Assembly (NCBI GenBank): GCA_964446435.1
Contig: CAYUOS010000013.1
Coordinates: 1-36,138 of the forward strand
Length of the DNA stretch: 36,138 nucleotides
From: SLNP01 sp964446435
GTDB lineage: Bacteria; Bacteroidota; Bacteroidia; Bacteroidales; VadinHA17
Direction of reading: 5' to 3'
In this document: piece by piece, positions 16,938 through 26,900 of the stretch
Numbering within the stretch: the stretch's first letter is position 1
Layout: every line of letters begins with the position of its first letter
The notes under the pieces: generated by a model
Told to the model about the DNA's origin: nothing
What the model saw: only the letters and a program-made list of their open reading frames with translations
Database searches by the model: none
Made by a program: the position numbers and the translations under genes

Positions 16938-18242
16938 TTATAACCTTGTAATCGAGGCTCCAAGGGCATTCAGCCTGGTCTCTATGTGCTGATATCCCCT
17001 GTCTATCTGCTCTATATTGTGTATCACACTCTTGCCCTCAGCCGACATGGCAGCTATCAACAGTGCCACCCCTGCCCTGATATCGGGTGAAGTCATAATG
17101 GTACCCCTGAGTTTTATCTTCCTGTCGTGGCCAATCACTGTTGCCCTATGCGGGTCGCACAATATTATCTGGGCTCCCATGTCAAGAAGTTTGTCAACGA
17201 AGAAGAGCCTGCTCTCAAACATCTTCTGATGAATAAGTACCGCACCCTTTGCCTGTATGGCTGTAACAAGGAATACACTCAAAAGGTCAGGTGTCAGTCC
17301 CGGCCAGATTGCATCGGCGATGGTCATTATTGATCCGTCCATGAATGTCTCAATCTCATAATGATCCTGTCGGGGAATGAAAATGTCATCACCGCGGTGC
17401 TCAAGTTCAATGCCGAGCCTTCTGAATGAGTCGGGAATAATACCCAGGTTTTCGTAAGAGACACTCTTGATTGTAAGCTCTGAGTTTGTCAGGGCCGCCA
17501 TGCCGATAAACGACCCTATCTCAATCATGTCGGGCAATACTCTATGTGTGCAGCCGCCCAGCTCCCTTACACCATCAATATATAACAGATTAGAGCCAAT
17601 GCCGCTTATTTTCGCACCCATTGATACCAGCATGCGACACAGTTGCTGTATGTAGGGTTCACAGGCCGCATTGTATATGGTAGTGCGGCCCTCAGCAAGC
17701 ACGGCAGCCATAATGATGTTTGCAGTTCCGGTTACCGAAGCCTCATCAAGGTGAATGTAAGCCCCATGCAGCCTTTCCGCCTCTACACTGTAAATGCCGT
17801 TTTCCGCATCATACCTGAAATCTGCACCCAGTTTTCCGAAGCCCATGAAATGAGTGTCAACACGTCGCCTTCCTATCTTGTCGCCACCAGGCTTCGGTAT
17901 GAACGCCCTGCCAAAGCGTGCAAGCATAGGACCGACAATCATAATCGATCCCCTCAGGCTGGTACTCTTTTCACTGAAATCATCAGACCTCAGATACGCT
18001 TCATCTATCTCGCCCGCCTCGAAGGTAACTTCTGACGCCGAATGCCGGGTTATCTTAACCCCAATCGAACCAATCAGCTCTATAAGCTTCCTGACGTCAA
18101 TTATGTCGGGAATATTCTCTATGGTGACTTTTTCTGCTGTAAGAAGTGTGGCGCAGATTATCTGCAACACCTCATTCTTGGCTCCCTGTGGTACGATCTC
18201 TCCCCTGAGACGCCTTCCTCCCTCAACTACAAAGGTGCCCAT
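16938..18242 (-). CDS. murA: UDP-N-acetylglucosamine 1-carboxyvinyltransferase (Cys-to-Asp variant)
   Basis: Catalyses the first committed step of peptidoglycan synthesis, adding enolpyruvate from PEP to UDP-GlcNAc. Lys22/Asn23 (QGAKNEVLQ) and the RRVDTH segment are conserved. The loop that carries catalytic Cys115 in E. coli (GGCAIG) reads GGDKIG here, placing Asp121 at that site. In Mycobacterium and Chlamydia the equivalent Asp keeps the enzyme active and makes it insensitive to fosfomycin. Length (434 aa) is normal. The DUF4290 gene lies 3 nt upstream and the PLP enzyme 11 nt downstream, a tight three-gene unit. Confidence 0.97.
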   Translation of the reverse strand: MGTFVVEGGRRLRGEIVPQGAKNEVLQIICATLLTAEKVTIENIPDIIDVRKLIELIGSIGVKITRHSASEVTFEAGEIDEAYLRSDDFSEKSTSLRGSIMIVGPMLARFGRAFIPKPGGDKIGRRRVDTHFMGFGKLGADFRYDAENGIYSVEAERLHGAYIHLDEASVTGTANIIMAAVLAEGRTTIYNAACEPYIQQLCRMLVSMGAKISGIGSNLLYIDGVRELGGCTHRVLPDMIEIGSFIGMAALTNSELTIKSVSYENLGIIPDSFRRLGIELEHRGDDIFIPRQDHYEIETFMDGSIMTIADAIWPGLTPDLLSVFLVTAIQAKGAVLIHQKMFESRLFFVDKLLDMGAQIILCDPHRATVIGHDRKIKLRGTIMTSPDIRAGVALLIAAMSAEGKSVIHNIEQIDRGYQHIETRLNALGASITRL

Positions 18243-18245
18243 ATT

Positions 18246-18893
18246 TCAATATTTGCTTTTCTGCTTCTTCTTGATGAAAGGCTTGTTCTGCTTCTTCTTC
18301 TGCTTTCCGGGCATCTGTGCCTTCTTCTGCTGAAGGGGAACCAGGGCCTTCGAATCAGCAAGCCTGGTACCCTCCGGAACCCGCAAAAGCCCTCCTGATA
18401 TATGAGTGAGGTCAGATATGATCGTCTCGTCAGCAACCTGAGCCTTGTTCCACGTCAGATACAGCTTTTTCATCTGGTTAAGGATCATTATAACAAGGTA
18501 ATCCTTCTCCTCACCATCCTCCATTACCGATACCGTCTTTACCATGTCCTGTATCACCCTTCCGTAATGAAGGAACCTGATCGGACCCTGGTTATAGGGA
18601 ACCCTTCTTGGCTTCTCGGTGAATTTCGATGGCTCCGGCTTCGGATAAGGAGAGTCAATATCCAGCTCAAAGTTCGATATCAGAGCCAGATGATCCCATA
18701 GCTTGTGCTTGAAATCGCCGACATCACGCAGATGCGGATTCAGGTTTCCCATAATCTGGATGATGGTCCGTGCCGCCCTGTTGCGCTCATCCCTGTCCTC
18801 GATGGCCTTGATGTGATCGATCATCTTCTGAACATTCCTGCCATATTCGGGCAGCGCCATCCTCGACCGCTGGGTATTGTAATCGTAATTCAT
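18246..18893 (-). CDS. DUF4290 family protein
   Basis: Recognised as the Bacteroidota-specific DUF4290 family from the opening MNYDYNTQRSRMALPEYGRN, the helical first 150 residues (IDHIKAIEDRDERNRAARTI, KLWDHLALISNFELDIDSPYP) and the very basic tail (about 190-215) rich in Lys and Gln. No signal peptide or membrane segment, so cytosolic. Function is unknown. It is placed immediately before murA with a 3-nt gap, an arrangement that suggests a link with peptidoglycan precursor synthesis. The lysine-rich tail might bind nucleic acid or an acidic partner; that is speculation. Confidence 0.88.
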   Translation of the reverse strand: MNYDYNTQRSRMALPEYGRNVQKMIDHIKAIEDRDERNRAARTIIQIMGNLNPHLRDVGDFKHKLWDHLALISNFELDIDSPYPKPEPSKFTEKPRRVPYNQGPIRFLHYGRVIQDMVKTVSVMEDGEEKDYLVIMILNQMKKLYLTWNKAQVADETIISDLTHISGGLLRVPEGTRLADSKALVPLQQKKAQMPGKQKKKQNKPFIKKKQKSKY

Positions 18894-18912
18894 CGTATTG
18901 ATTTTCTTTCTG

Positions 18913-18936
18913 CAAAGCTAACATTTTCCCACCAAA
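18913..18936 (-). promoter_or_regulatory. Putative promoter of the DUF4290-murA operon
   Basis: The minus strand reads TTTG (18936-18933), 12 nt, then TAGCTTTG (18920-18913), matching TAnnTTTG, 20 nt before the DUF4290 start. The start site would lie about 13 nt before the ATG. Confidence 0.4.
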
Positions 18937-19010
18937 TTAAGACTTGCCGGGGTCACTAATTGCGTTTGCTGTTATTGAGCATTTATAGGGAAACTATGTT
19001 GCCTTATTGC

Positions 19011-19018
19011 TAAATTTG
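19011..19018 (+). promoter_or_regulatory. Putative -7 promoter element of the M1 peptidase gene
   Basis: TAAATTTG matches TAnnTTTG exactly, 19 nt before the ATG at 19038. A -33 TTTG is not evident at the usual distance. Confidence 0.4.
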
Positions 19019-19037
19019 ATACCAAAGATTCACTGCC

Positions 19038-20636
19038 ATGAAAAAATATATCTGCCTGCTTGCCCTTATGTTGCAGGTTTATTCGGTATCTGCCTCTGGT
19101 AACAACAAAAAGAATGACGGCCTTGATGTAATAAGGTACAAATTCATGATCACTCTCTCTGACGAATGTGACTCGATATGGGGTCATGCAACCATTACGG
19201 CAAGGATTCTGAAAGCATCCGACTCACTGCGCCTCGATCTCAGGAATGTCAGGAGCGACGGAAAGGGTATGCAGGTCTCAGATGTAAGCATACAAAAAGA
19301 CCCTGCAGGCTGGAGACACAGCGGCGATAAAATCGCTGTAACAACAGAAGGAGGCTTTGAACCCGAAACCTCTGTCGTCATATATATTGCCTATAGGGGA
19401 ATTCCAGCTGACGGATTGATTATCTCGAATACAAAGTTCGGAAGAAGAAGCTTCTTTGCTGATCACTGGCCCGACAGGGGCAGCCATTATCTGCCTTGCA
19501 TTGACCATGTGTCAGATAAGGCCGCGGTTGAGTTCATAATCACTGCTCCGGCTCGCTATACGGTTGTATCTAACGGAAACCTGTTGTCTGTAAGCGAGAA
19601 CCCGTCAGGGACAAAGACTACCCACTGGAAAGAGGATGTGCCTGTTCCAATGAAGGTTGTGACCTTTGGCGCAGCTGAGTTCGCTGTCGAACAGGCCGGC
19701 CTGGCTTCCGGAGTACCTGTCTGGTCATATGTCTATCCTGAGAACAGGGAGGAGGGATTTAATGATTATGGCATCGCACTTGAACCAATGAATTTCTTTT
19801 CAACACTTATAGGTCCGTATCCCTATCCAAAACTTGCAAATGTCCAGTCTAAGACCATGTTCGGTGGCCTGGAAAATGCCGGGTGCATCTTCTACTCTGA
19901 AAACTCTGTGACCGGAACTGGTAGGTCTGAAGGACTTATAGCGCATGAGATTGCCCACCAGTGGTTTGGTAATTCAGTGACTGAAGCCGACTGGCATCAC
20001 ATATGGCTCAGCGAGGGATTTGCAACCTATCTTACCTCAATGTACTGGGAAATGAAGCAGGGAGAAGAGAGGCTTAAGGCTGATATGCAATCAGCCAGGG
20101 AGAGGGTGCTGAGAGCAGGAGTTCAGAATCCCAGACCTGTAATCGATACTGCAATTTCCGACCTCATGAGGCTCCTAAGCGCAAACTCATATCAGAAGGG
20201 AGCCTGGGTGCTCCATATGCTCAGGGATCAGATAGGGGAGGAAGACTTTGCAAAAGGGCTGCAGCTCTACTACAAACGCTTCCGTAATTCTAATGCATTA
20301 ACAGATGACTTCAGGATGGTTATGGAAGAGGTGTCACGGAAATATCTCGGACAGTACTTTCATCAGTGGCTAATGGTAGCAGGACAACCGGATATCAAAA
20401 CGGAATGGAAGTATGATAATCGGAACCGCCAGACCAACATAAGGATCACACAGACGCAGGACTATATCTTTTCATTCCCTCTTGAACTGGCAATAAGAAG
20501 TGAAAATGGATTGAAAATTGTAAGATTCGACGTCACCGAAAAGGTTACCGAGATCTCTATACCTGATGCAGCAGAACCCACTGAAATCATAACCGACCCA
20601 AATATCCGCCTCCTCTACCGCACCATAACCAACTAA
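19038..20636 (+). CDS. Secreted M1 family metallopeptidase (aminopeptidase), short form
   Basis: Predicted zinc aminopeptidase. A signal peptide (about 1-20, MKKYICLLALMLQVYSVSAS) directs export. The N-terminal beta domain (about 25-220) is followed by the exopeptidase motif GGLENAG, the zinc site HEIAHQW (His303, Glu304, His307) with Glu326 18 residues on (LSEGF), and SYQKGAWVL with the probable catalytic Tyr. The family's HExxH-x18-E pattern is intact. At 532 aa it lacks the long helical C-terminal domain of APN-like members and ends in a short beta module. It is a single-gene unit, divergent from the DUF4290-murA operon and convergent with the next gene. Likely digests peptides in the periplasm or outside the cell. 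Confidence 0.94.
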   Translation: MKKYICLLALMLQVYSVSASGNNKKNDGLDVIRYKFMITLSDECDSIWGHATITARILKASDSLRLDLRNVRSDGKGMQVSDVSIQKDPAGWRHSGDKIAVTTEGGFEPETSVVIYIAYRGIPADGLIISNTKFGRRSFFADHWPDRGSHYLPCIDHVSDKAAVEFIITAPARYTVVSNGNLLSVSENPSGTKTTHWKEDVPVPMKVVTFGAAEFAVEQAGLASGVPVWSYVYPENREEGFNDYGIALEPMNFFSTLIGPYPYPKLANVQSKTMFGGLENAGCIFYSENSVTGTGRSEGLIAHEIAHQWFGNSVTEADWHHIWLSEGFATYLTSMYWEMKQGEERLKADMQSARERVLRAGVQNPRPVIDTAISDLMRLLSANSYQKGAWVLHMLRDQIGEEDFAKGLQLYYKRFRNSNALTDDFRMVMEEVSRKYLGQYFHQWLMVAGQPDIKTEWKYDNRNRQTNIRITQTQDYIFSFPLELAIRSENGLKIVRFDVTEKVTEISIPDAAEPTEIITDPNIRLLYRTITN

Positions 20637-20676
20637 CCACTCAAAAGACAATCTGCAAACCTGCTATTTTGCTGAT

Positions 20677-21357
20677 TTACTCATTCAGCATCCTAACAAG
20701 TTTGACAAGGTCCTGCTCCCTGTTGACTTTCAGTTTCTCCCTGTCGATGATTCTCTTTGCTTCGGCTCCCTTTGAACCAAGAATACGGATTACATCCTTT
20801 TCATTATTAATCCTTCCCGCAGGCGCGTTTCCATATTTCAGGAAAACCAGATCCTTGCCGTTACCGAACCTGGGTGGTTCCGGGGTTTGATAAGGCTTTG
20901 CAGGCAGGGCATCATACCATACTTTGCTCTTTTGCCGAAGCAGCAGACATTCACCATCTTCCATCACAATGAAATACCCTTTCATGATCTCCTTGCCATC
21001 ACTGTATTCGACATATTTGAGAGTCGTCTCACCTATCTCAATCTTTAGAATACTATCGGGATAGGCAACCTGGTACAGTACGTCATTATTCATGAACTGC
21101 ACCCTGTTGGCGTAAATGTCATACCTGTATTCGCCGGGGAAGACATCACCCGATTTTGTGTAGATACTGCCCTCCACGAAATCATCAGTCATGTACGGGG
21201 TGCCCTTAACATTGGCGTAGGTGTTTGAACTTGAGGCCATGAAATTCTCCCTCTTGAGATACAATATCTGATCGTATGCAGCAGACCTGCTTATCTGACT
21301 GTATGCAATACACGAGAATGCAGCAAGTGCTAGGACTAATAAAAGAGACTTTTTCAT
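20677..21357 (-). CDS. Exported protein of unknown function, paralogue A
   Basis: No named family recognised. A signal peptide at about 1-20 (MKKSLLLVLALAAFSCIAYS) is followed by a soluble domain of about 200 residues. Segments shared with the protein at 27450-28151 are KGTPYMTDDFVEG, TKSGDVFPGEYRYDIYANRVQF, KGYFIVMEDGECLLL, LPAKPYQTPEPPRFGNG and a C-terminal LVRMLNE. The C-terminal 60 residues, with alternating charge (ILGSKGAEAKRIIDREKLKV), look helical. It lies downstream of the Sus operon but beyond a strong terminator, and has its own -7 element, so it is probably expressed separately. A catalytic motif is not apparent. Confidence 0.8.
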   Translation of the reverse strand: MKKSLLLVLALAAFSCIAYSQISRSAAYDQILYLKRENFMASSSNTYANVKGTPYMTDDFVEGSIYTKSGDVFPGEYRYDIYANRVQFMNNDVLYQVAYPDSILKIEIGETTLKYVEYSDGKEIMKGYFIVMEDGECLLLRQKSKVWYDALPAKPYQTPEPPRFGNGKDLVFLKYGNAPAGRINNEKDVIRILGSKGAEAKRIIDREKLKVNREQDLVKLVRMLNE

Positions 21358-21388
21358 TTTGTGATTTGTTCAGATTGATTTCAATCCT

Positions 21389-21396
21389 CAAATTTA
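21389..21396 (-). promoter_or_regulatory. Putative -7 promoter element of paralogue A
   Basis: The minus strand reads TAAATTTG, an exact TAnnTTTG match, about 32 nt before the start codon at 21357 and just downstream of the Sus-operon terminator. Confidence 0.45.
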
Positions 21397-21430
21397 GTGA
21401 TTTTCATGACACTCCCATTTGCTGAATGTT

Positions 21431-21469
21431 AAAAAAAAGCAAAGGCGTTGTACTTCGCAACGCCTTTGC
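21431..21469 (-). terminator. Rho-independent terminator of the SusC/SusD/DUF1735 operon
   Basis: A perfect 12-bp inverted repeat (arms 21439-21450 and 21458-21469, GCAAAGGCGTTG and its complement) with a 7-nt loop. Reading on the minus strand the hairpin is followed at once by eight T (21438-21431). It lies 26 nt beyond the DUF1735 stop codon. This is the clearest regulatory structure in the window. Confidence 0.93.
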
Positions 21470-21494
21470 ACAATATCAACAAAATGGGTTGATG

Positions 21495-22421
21495 CTACCT
21501 TGGACCTACGTAAACCAGCGTATCAGTGCATCCCCTGTTTCTGGGAACTGCCGTACCCCACTGTACCTGAAAGAAGAAAGTCTTCAGTGCCGGATCATAC
21601 CTGTGGGGGTAGCCCGGAACCATTTCAAAGTTCGCAGCTACACCGGGATCAGTGACGAGGATATCAGTTCCGTTAGGCAATACTTCAATTGACCATATTC
21701 CGATACCACCGACATTCGTTCCGTTAGCCCAAACCTGAACCCTGTTCCATCTAACTTTCCTTGCTCCATCGGTTATGAGACTGTAGGCCTGATTGCTGAA
21801 GAAACCTTCAAGTCCGCCGGTATCTCCGGGCCTCATTATATAACCCTTCATAAGGTATCTGCCATCCCAGGCGTTCTTCGGAAGTACCTCGACGACCAGT
21901 TCAGAATTCGAGGAACCACTCAGTATACCCTCCCCTGAGGTCACCTCCATCTTGTACGCAAGTGCGTAAGCATTCGACGGGTCAAGAAGAAGAGCATTCG
22001 GGATTGTAAGGTAAACCTGCTTGGCAAACTCCCCGGGTCCGAACGTTAGTGTAATATCTCCTCCTGTTGAAGCAGGATTGGTCGTGTACTGGCTGGACGG
22101 AATAGTAATATACGACTTGTTGTTTGCCGCATTGTATGCGGCAAGTACAGCCGGGTCAAGCTTAAGCGTGACAACAGTAGTTGCATTGAGTGCAGCAGCA
22201 GTCGGAGCATCACGCCTGACGTCAATCAGAGAGAAGGTCTGAGGTGTGCTGATACCCTCTGCAACCTTTAGAAAGAATCCTGTGGTTGACGTAGGTGTAA
22301 GCCTAATGATTACATCGCCTTCATCTCCCAGCGGCACTACCTTGTTCTCTATGCAGGAAGCTGCAAAAAGACCCACAAGTAGAATCAGAACGGTAATCTT
22401 AATGTTCTTTATTGTTTTCAT
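21495..22421 (-). CDS. DUF1735 domain surface lipoprotein (SusE-position protein)
   Basis: Start at 22421 gives a lipoprotein signal (MKTIKNIKITVLILLVGLFA) with the lipobox Cys in AASC; the ATG at 22451 adds ten residues. About residues 40-165 form the DUF1735 (BT_3987-like N-terminal) beta domain, with TVVTLKLDPAVLAAYNAANN and GDITLTFGPGEFAKQVYLTI. The C-terminal 120 residues begin NAWDGRYLMKGYIMRPGD, a segment common after DUF1735 in surface ligand-binding proteins, and contain several Trp and Tyr that could contact a ligand. Third gene of the uptake operon, 36 nt after susD. The ligand is unknown, as no degradative enzyme is encoded beside it. Confidence 0.88.
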   Translation of the reverse strand: MKTIKNIKITVLILLVGLFAASCIENKVVPLGDEGDVIIRLTPTSTTGFFLKVAEGISTPQTFSLIDVRRDAPTAAALNATTVVTLKLDPAVLAAYNAANNKSYITIPSSQYTTNPASTGGDITLTFGPGEFAKQVYLTIPNALLLDPSNAYALAYKMEVTSGEGILSGSSNSELVVEVLPKNAWDGRYLMKGYIMRPGDTGGLEGFFSNQAYSLITDGARKVRWNRVQVWANGTNVGGIGIWSIEVLPNGTDILVTDPGVAANFEMVPGYPHRYDPALKTFFFQVQWGTAVPRNRGCTDTLVYVGPR

Positions 22422-22456
22422 AGTTTTGCTGTTTTTTCGTTTACAAGTCACAACAT

Positions 22457-23917
22457 CTAGTTACCCATCCACCATACCGGATAATTCGGAGAGTCAAGTC
22501 CTGTAGATGACATCCTGAGGATTGCCTCCTCCACTGCAGACTTGTTGGTTGCCCACTCACTTGTACCATAGGTATACCTGCTTGGTATTACCTTAGGATC
22601 AACAGTGGCAAAGGGTGTCGGGATAAGAGCCGGAACTCCTGTGCGCCTCCAGAGAGACCATCCTGCAGTACCGTCAGGATATGTGGCTATATACTGCTGA
22701 AGGAGAATGTTGGCCAGATTAGCTCCTGTTCCTGCCGGATTTGTGAGTTCTACACCCGAAAGATAAGCTGCATCTGGTGCTGGAAGATTCCACTGTGTGT
22801 GTGAGGCTGTGATGCCGTTAACATAACAGTTGATCATATTCTCGGTGGTCCATCCGCGGTCTGCAGCTTCAGCACGTGCCAGCCATACCCTGCCAGCCGT
22901 AAGGATATAAACAGGGGCTGTTTCAGCGCGCCATTCGTTAGACATAATCCTTGCCCATGTAGGGTTCTGACTTGTGTATAATTCAGCTGCGGCACGAAGT
23001 AATCCATATGGAACTCCTACAGTTGATGAACCATAGGCATTTACACGGGTGTCATTTATAGCTAACATCCTGTCAATCATCTCCTTGCTTACTGCGTAGT
23101 CGCTACGGCCATCATAGAGGGCAAACCACCTGTTCCTGAAGTTGCCCCCCGGAGCTGTGGTCTTTAGATTGTCGGCATTGTTCTCAAGTACACCGGCAGG
23201 ATGGTTCAGCGCTGCCCTTAACTGGGTTGCGGCATAATCATTGGTGCCCGGGTATCTATTCGATAGCTGGATCGCCATAAGTACCCTGACCGAGTTGGCG
23301 AATTTCTTCCACTTGAGTATATCTCCCTTATAGTGAATGTCACCCTTAAGCACTGCACCCCCGTCAACAAACATGTCAACAGCAGCAGCGAGTGTGGCTA
23401 TTACACCTTTGTAGATATCCTCCTGCCTGTCAAAGGTTACGTTGGGCTCCCCCTTTAGGGCCTCTGAATATGGCACGTCACCCCATCTGTCGGTGATTGT
23501 CCAGTAAATATAGGACTGCAGTATGCGTGCTACTGCAATCTGGTTCTCATTGGCACCGTTTATTGCAGCTTTTGCCTTTGTCGCATCATTTGTGTTCTGG
23601 GTTACAATGTTCTCAAGGTCATTGAGGTTTCCATTGTAAAACCCTGTCGATGCAAGCTGTGGCAAGGAGTAGAGAGACACGTCAGTATACTGGGTCTCAG
23701 AAAAGTACTGACAATAGAGACCTCCCCTGAGATCGGTTGAGTACCCGTGAAGACCCGAAAGTACGTTGGTAAGCAGAGCCGCAGTAATAGGCTCATTGGT
23801 TACGCCCGGATTGACATTTATATCTCCGAAGTCGGAGAGTTTGCTGCAACCCGTCGCGATAACCACCAGCAATACTATTGTAAGTATCTTGTTAATTGCT
23901 TTTTTCATCTTTTTCAT
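22457..23917 (-). CDS. SusD/RagB-family nutrient-binding outer-membrane lipoprotein (SusD-like_2 type)
   Basis: The lid lipoprotein that works with the SusC-type transporter. The lipoprotein signal ends in IATGCS. The next segment, KLSDFGDINVNPGVTNEPI, and the helices with YCQYFSETQYTD, ARILQSYIYWTITDRWGDVPYSEAL and VNGITASHTQWNLPAPDAAYL fit the SusD-like_2 branch. Length is typical. Possible starts are 23935, 23917 and 23908; 23917 or 23908 gives a compact signal. It begins 24 nt after the susC-like stop. In characterised systems SusD closes over SusC to trap glycans or peptides. Confidence 0.94.
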   Translation of the reverse strand: MKKMKKAINKILTIVLLVVIATGCSKLSDFGDINVNPGVTNEPITAALLTNVLSGLHGYSTDLRGGLYCQYFSETQYTDVSLYSLPQLASTGFYNGNLNDLENIVTQNTNDATKAKAAINGANENQIAVARILQSYIYWTITDRWGDVPYSEALKGEPNVTFDRQEDIYKGVIATLAAAVDMFVDGGAVLKGDIHYKGDILKWKKFANSVRVLMAIQLSNRYPGTNDYAATQLRAALNHPAGVLENNADNLKTTAPGGNFRNRWFALYDGRSDYAVSKEMIDRMLAINDTRVNAYGSSTVGVPYGLLRAAAELYTSQNPTWARIMSNEWRAETAPVYILTAGRVWLARAEAADRGWTTENMINCYVNGITASHTQWNLPAPDAAYLSGVELTNPAGTGANLANILLQQYIATYPDGTAGWSLWRRTGVPALIPTPFATVDPKVIPSRYTYGTSEWATNKSAVEEAILRMSSTGLDSPNYPVWWMGN

Positions 23918-23941
23918 TTTTAAAGTTACAATCACGCTGTA

Positions 23942-26900
23942 TTAGAAGGTTATCTTCAGGTTGGCACCGAAGGAACGTACCGAAGGCATCTGACCTCTTT
24001 CTCCTCCGGCAGCTGAGATCTCTGAGGGATCAAAGTCTCCGGTCTTGGCGTACAGAATCGAAAGGTTATTGGCAACAACCGAGAACCTTGCAGCAGCAAT
24101 ATGATTGCTGAGATAACTGATCCTGCCAACAGGAATATTATATCCGAAACTTAGCTCACGTAGTTTTACGAAAGTAAGGTCGTATACGAAAAAGTCACAT
24201 GCCCTGTTGTTGTAGAGGTTCTGGAAATAGTTAATGGCCTCTACATAAAAAGTCCTGTCTTCCCATACAGGATTGTCAGAGGTGCCTGTATTGACAACAC
24301 CATCCACCCTAACGCCTCCGCCATCTGCTACCGGATCACGTACCGGCTTGCCTTTGTCATTGACTACAGCTGTTCTTGCAGTAAGACCTGAGAAGGTTCC
24401 CCACTGATCAGACAGAGAGTAGAACTTGCCTCCTGACTGGAAGTCGATATTGGCAACAAAGGTGAAGTTGTTCAGGAACCTGAAAGAGTTCTGTATACCT
24501 CCGGTGAATTTCGGAAGAACGTTACCGTAATAGGTGTTCGGATTGTTGACATAGTTTCCGGCAGAGGTAAGTATCGGCTTGCCATCCTCGTTCCTGCTGA
24601 TACCGTTCCCGAATATCATACCCCATGGCTGACCTGCAATATGCGCAAGATAGGGAACACCTGTGCCCCAGTACGTCTGAACAGTAATCCGGTCTATGCC
24701 TTCTGCGATCTCGGCTATCTGATTCTTTATCAGATATGCCCAGGTAAGGTTTACATCCCATGTGAGCTGGCTGCTGCGAACCGGCTTTAAGTTCAGTATC
24801 ATGTCAACTCCCTGCTTCTCTATCAATCCTGTATTGATCAGTTTTGATGTGTAACCGCTATAGGCGCTGATGGGAACTGAATATGGCATGTCATTCACAG
24901 TACCATCCCAGTAGGTTGCTGTTAGCCCTATCCTGTCGTCAAGGAATCTTAGTTCAAGACCTACTTCCTTCTGGGTTGAAACGGCTCCCCTGATTGCAGG
25001 GTCAACAAGAGCACTTGGCGTAGTCATCAGGAAGTTACCCTCCCACTGGTTTGCTCCCACTGAATATGACTGACCCGGGTAGGCAAAAGCACCGATTGAT
25101 GTCGGAATCTCTCCCCAGGCATACCTCAGTTTACCAAAACTAAGGAAAGGCAGGTCAATCAGATCGCTGAACACAAAGGCTCCACCGAATGACTTCGAAA
25201 GAATGGCATTATTGTCGGGTGGTAACTGAGAGTACCAGTCATTCCTCAATGTAAATTCACCAAAAAGGAAATCACGGAACCCGACTTCACCAGTTACAAA
25301 TAGGGCGTTGAACGCGTATCTGGTTCTGCTGTTACCAACGGTGGGTTGTGCCGCTGAGTTGGAGATTGCAAATAGGTTCGGGACATTGAAACCCTGAACT
25401 GTAGCTGCATTGTTAGTCTTGATCAGATAGTTGAAGAAGTCTGAACCTGCGTTGGCGTTAATTGCAATATCTCCAAACTTACGGTTAAAGGACAGAAGAC
25501 TTTCATAGTTTTCCCTGTTGGTATATTGGGTTCCTGTATAATAATAACCTCTTGCCCTTGGCTCATTACCGGTTGTCTGTGTACCTGAATCATTAAGGTC
25601 TGAACTGTACTTCGACTCTGCCCAGTAACTCAGGGTCTGGCGGCGATAGGTGAACTTAGCCTTCAGCCCCTCAATAATATCAACTGTAAAGGACATATCA
25701 CCGAAAAGCCTGTCAGACCTGCTTGGGTTGTCAATAAGATCAAACCATGTGTACATATTGTACCAGTAGTTCCCTGCATAGAACATGCGTTCGTCATCAG
25801 GTGAGTAGCTTCCGGGATTCCTGTGATTCCAGCTTCCATAAATGCCGTCTGGTGTCCTCAGTCCGCGCAACTCCTTCATGATGCCCATGTCAAGGTTCCT
25901 GTGAAACCACTGGTTGAAGGCTCCTGTCGTCTGGTTTGAATAGCCATCGTTGAACTCACCCTGAGTAAAGGTTGTGTGATAATTGATATTGGCCGCTATC
26001 GATAGCCGCTTGCTGACCTTGAAGTCTGTCCTTACTGCAAGTGAATTCTTGTTCTGGTAGGTGGTAGGAATCAACCCCTTAACCCTTATGTCACCGTACA
26101 CAACCCTGAGGTTGAGCTTGTCAGTTGCCTGCGAAAATGCAATGCTGTTGTTGTATACCTGACCAAGTTCATAGTAGTCGCGGGCATTGTTGGGCTGGGG
26201 TACCAGCTTGGTTGTCTTGCCTGTGTACTTCGTTCCCTCATACCATGCATACCAAGGAATATACTCCTGACCAATCATCCTCGGACCCCAGCTTGAGTCG
26301 TCGGCATAGTCATGATAGTACTTCCCGTCAAGAGTCGCCCAGTGAGCCGGATGAATGTTCGGATCATAAGTAAACTTTAGCATGTCGTAATAGGCTCCTC
26401 CTGCATAACTGTTCTGATAGTTCATCAGAACACTGGGAATCATGAACTGTGAGCCGAGGTTAAGCTCTACACCAAAACCGCGGCCATATGACCTGGCCTT
26501 CTTTGTGGTGATGATGATGGCTCCGTTTGCTCCCTGTGATCCGAGAATCGCTGAAGCAGCCGGTCCTGAAAGAACGTTTATATCCTCAACCTCGTCCATG
26601 TTGATGTCACTCTCATTTGTAATAATAGTACCATCAACAACGTAGATAATGCCCGAACCGGTACCGAAGCCGTCTGCTCCGCGAAGCCTTATTTCTCCGG
26701 TTGAGCCAAGCTTCATCGCTGACTGGGAACGGACCTGGATACCTGCAACCTTTCCTGCCAGTGCATTGTTGACGTTTGTCTGGCGGATCTCATTCAACTT
26801 GTCTCCGGTAACAACCTGGGTCATGGTTGCGGAACTCTTCGGTGTACGGACGATGCCATAACCACTTGTTACCACAACCTCTGCAAGGCTTAAAACGTCT

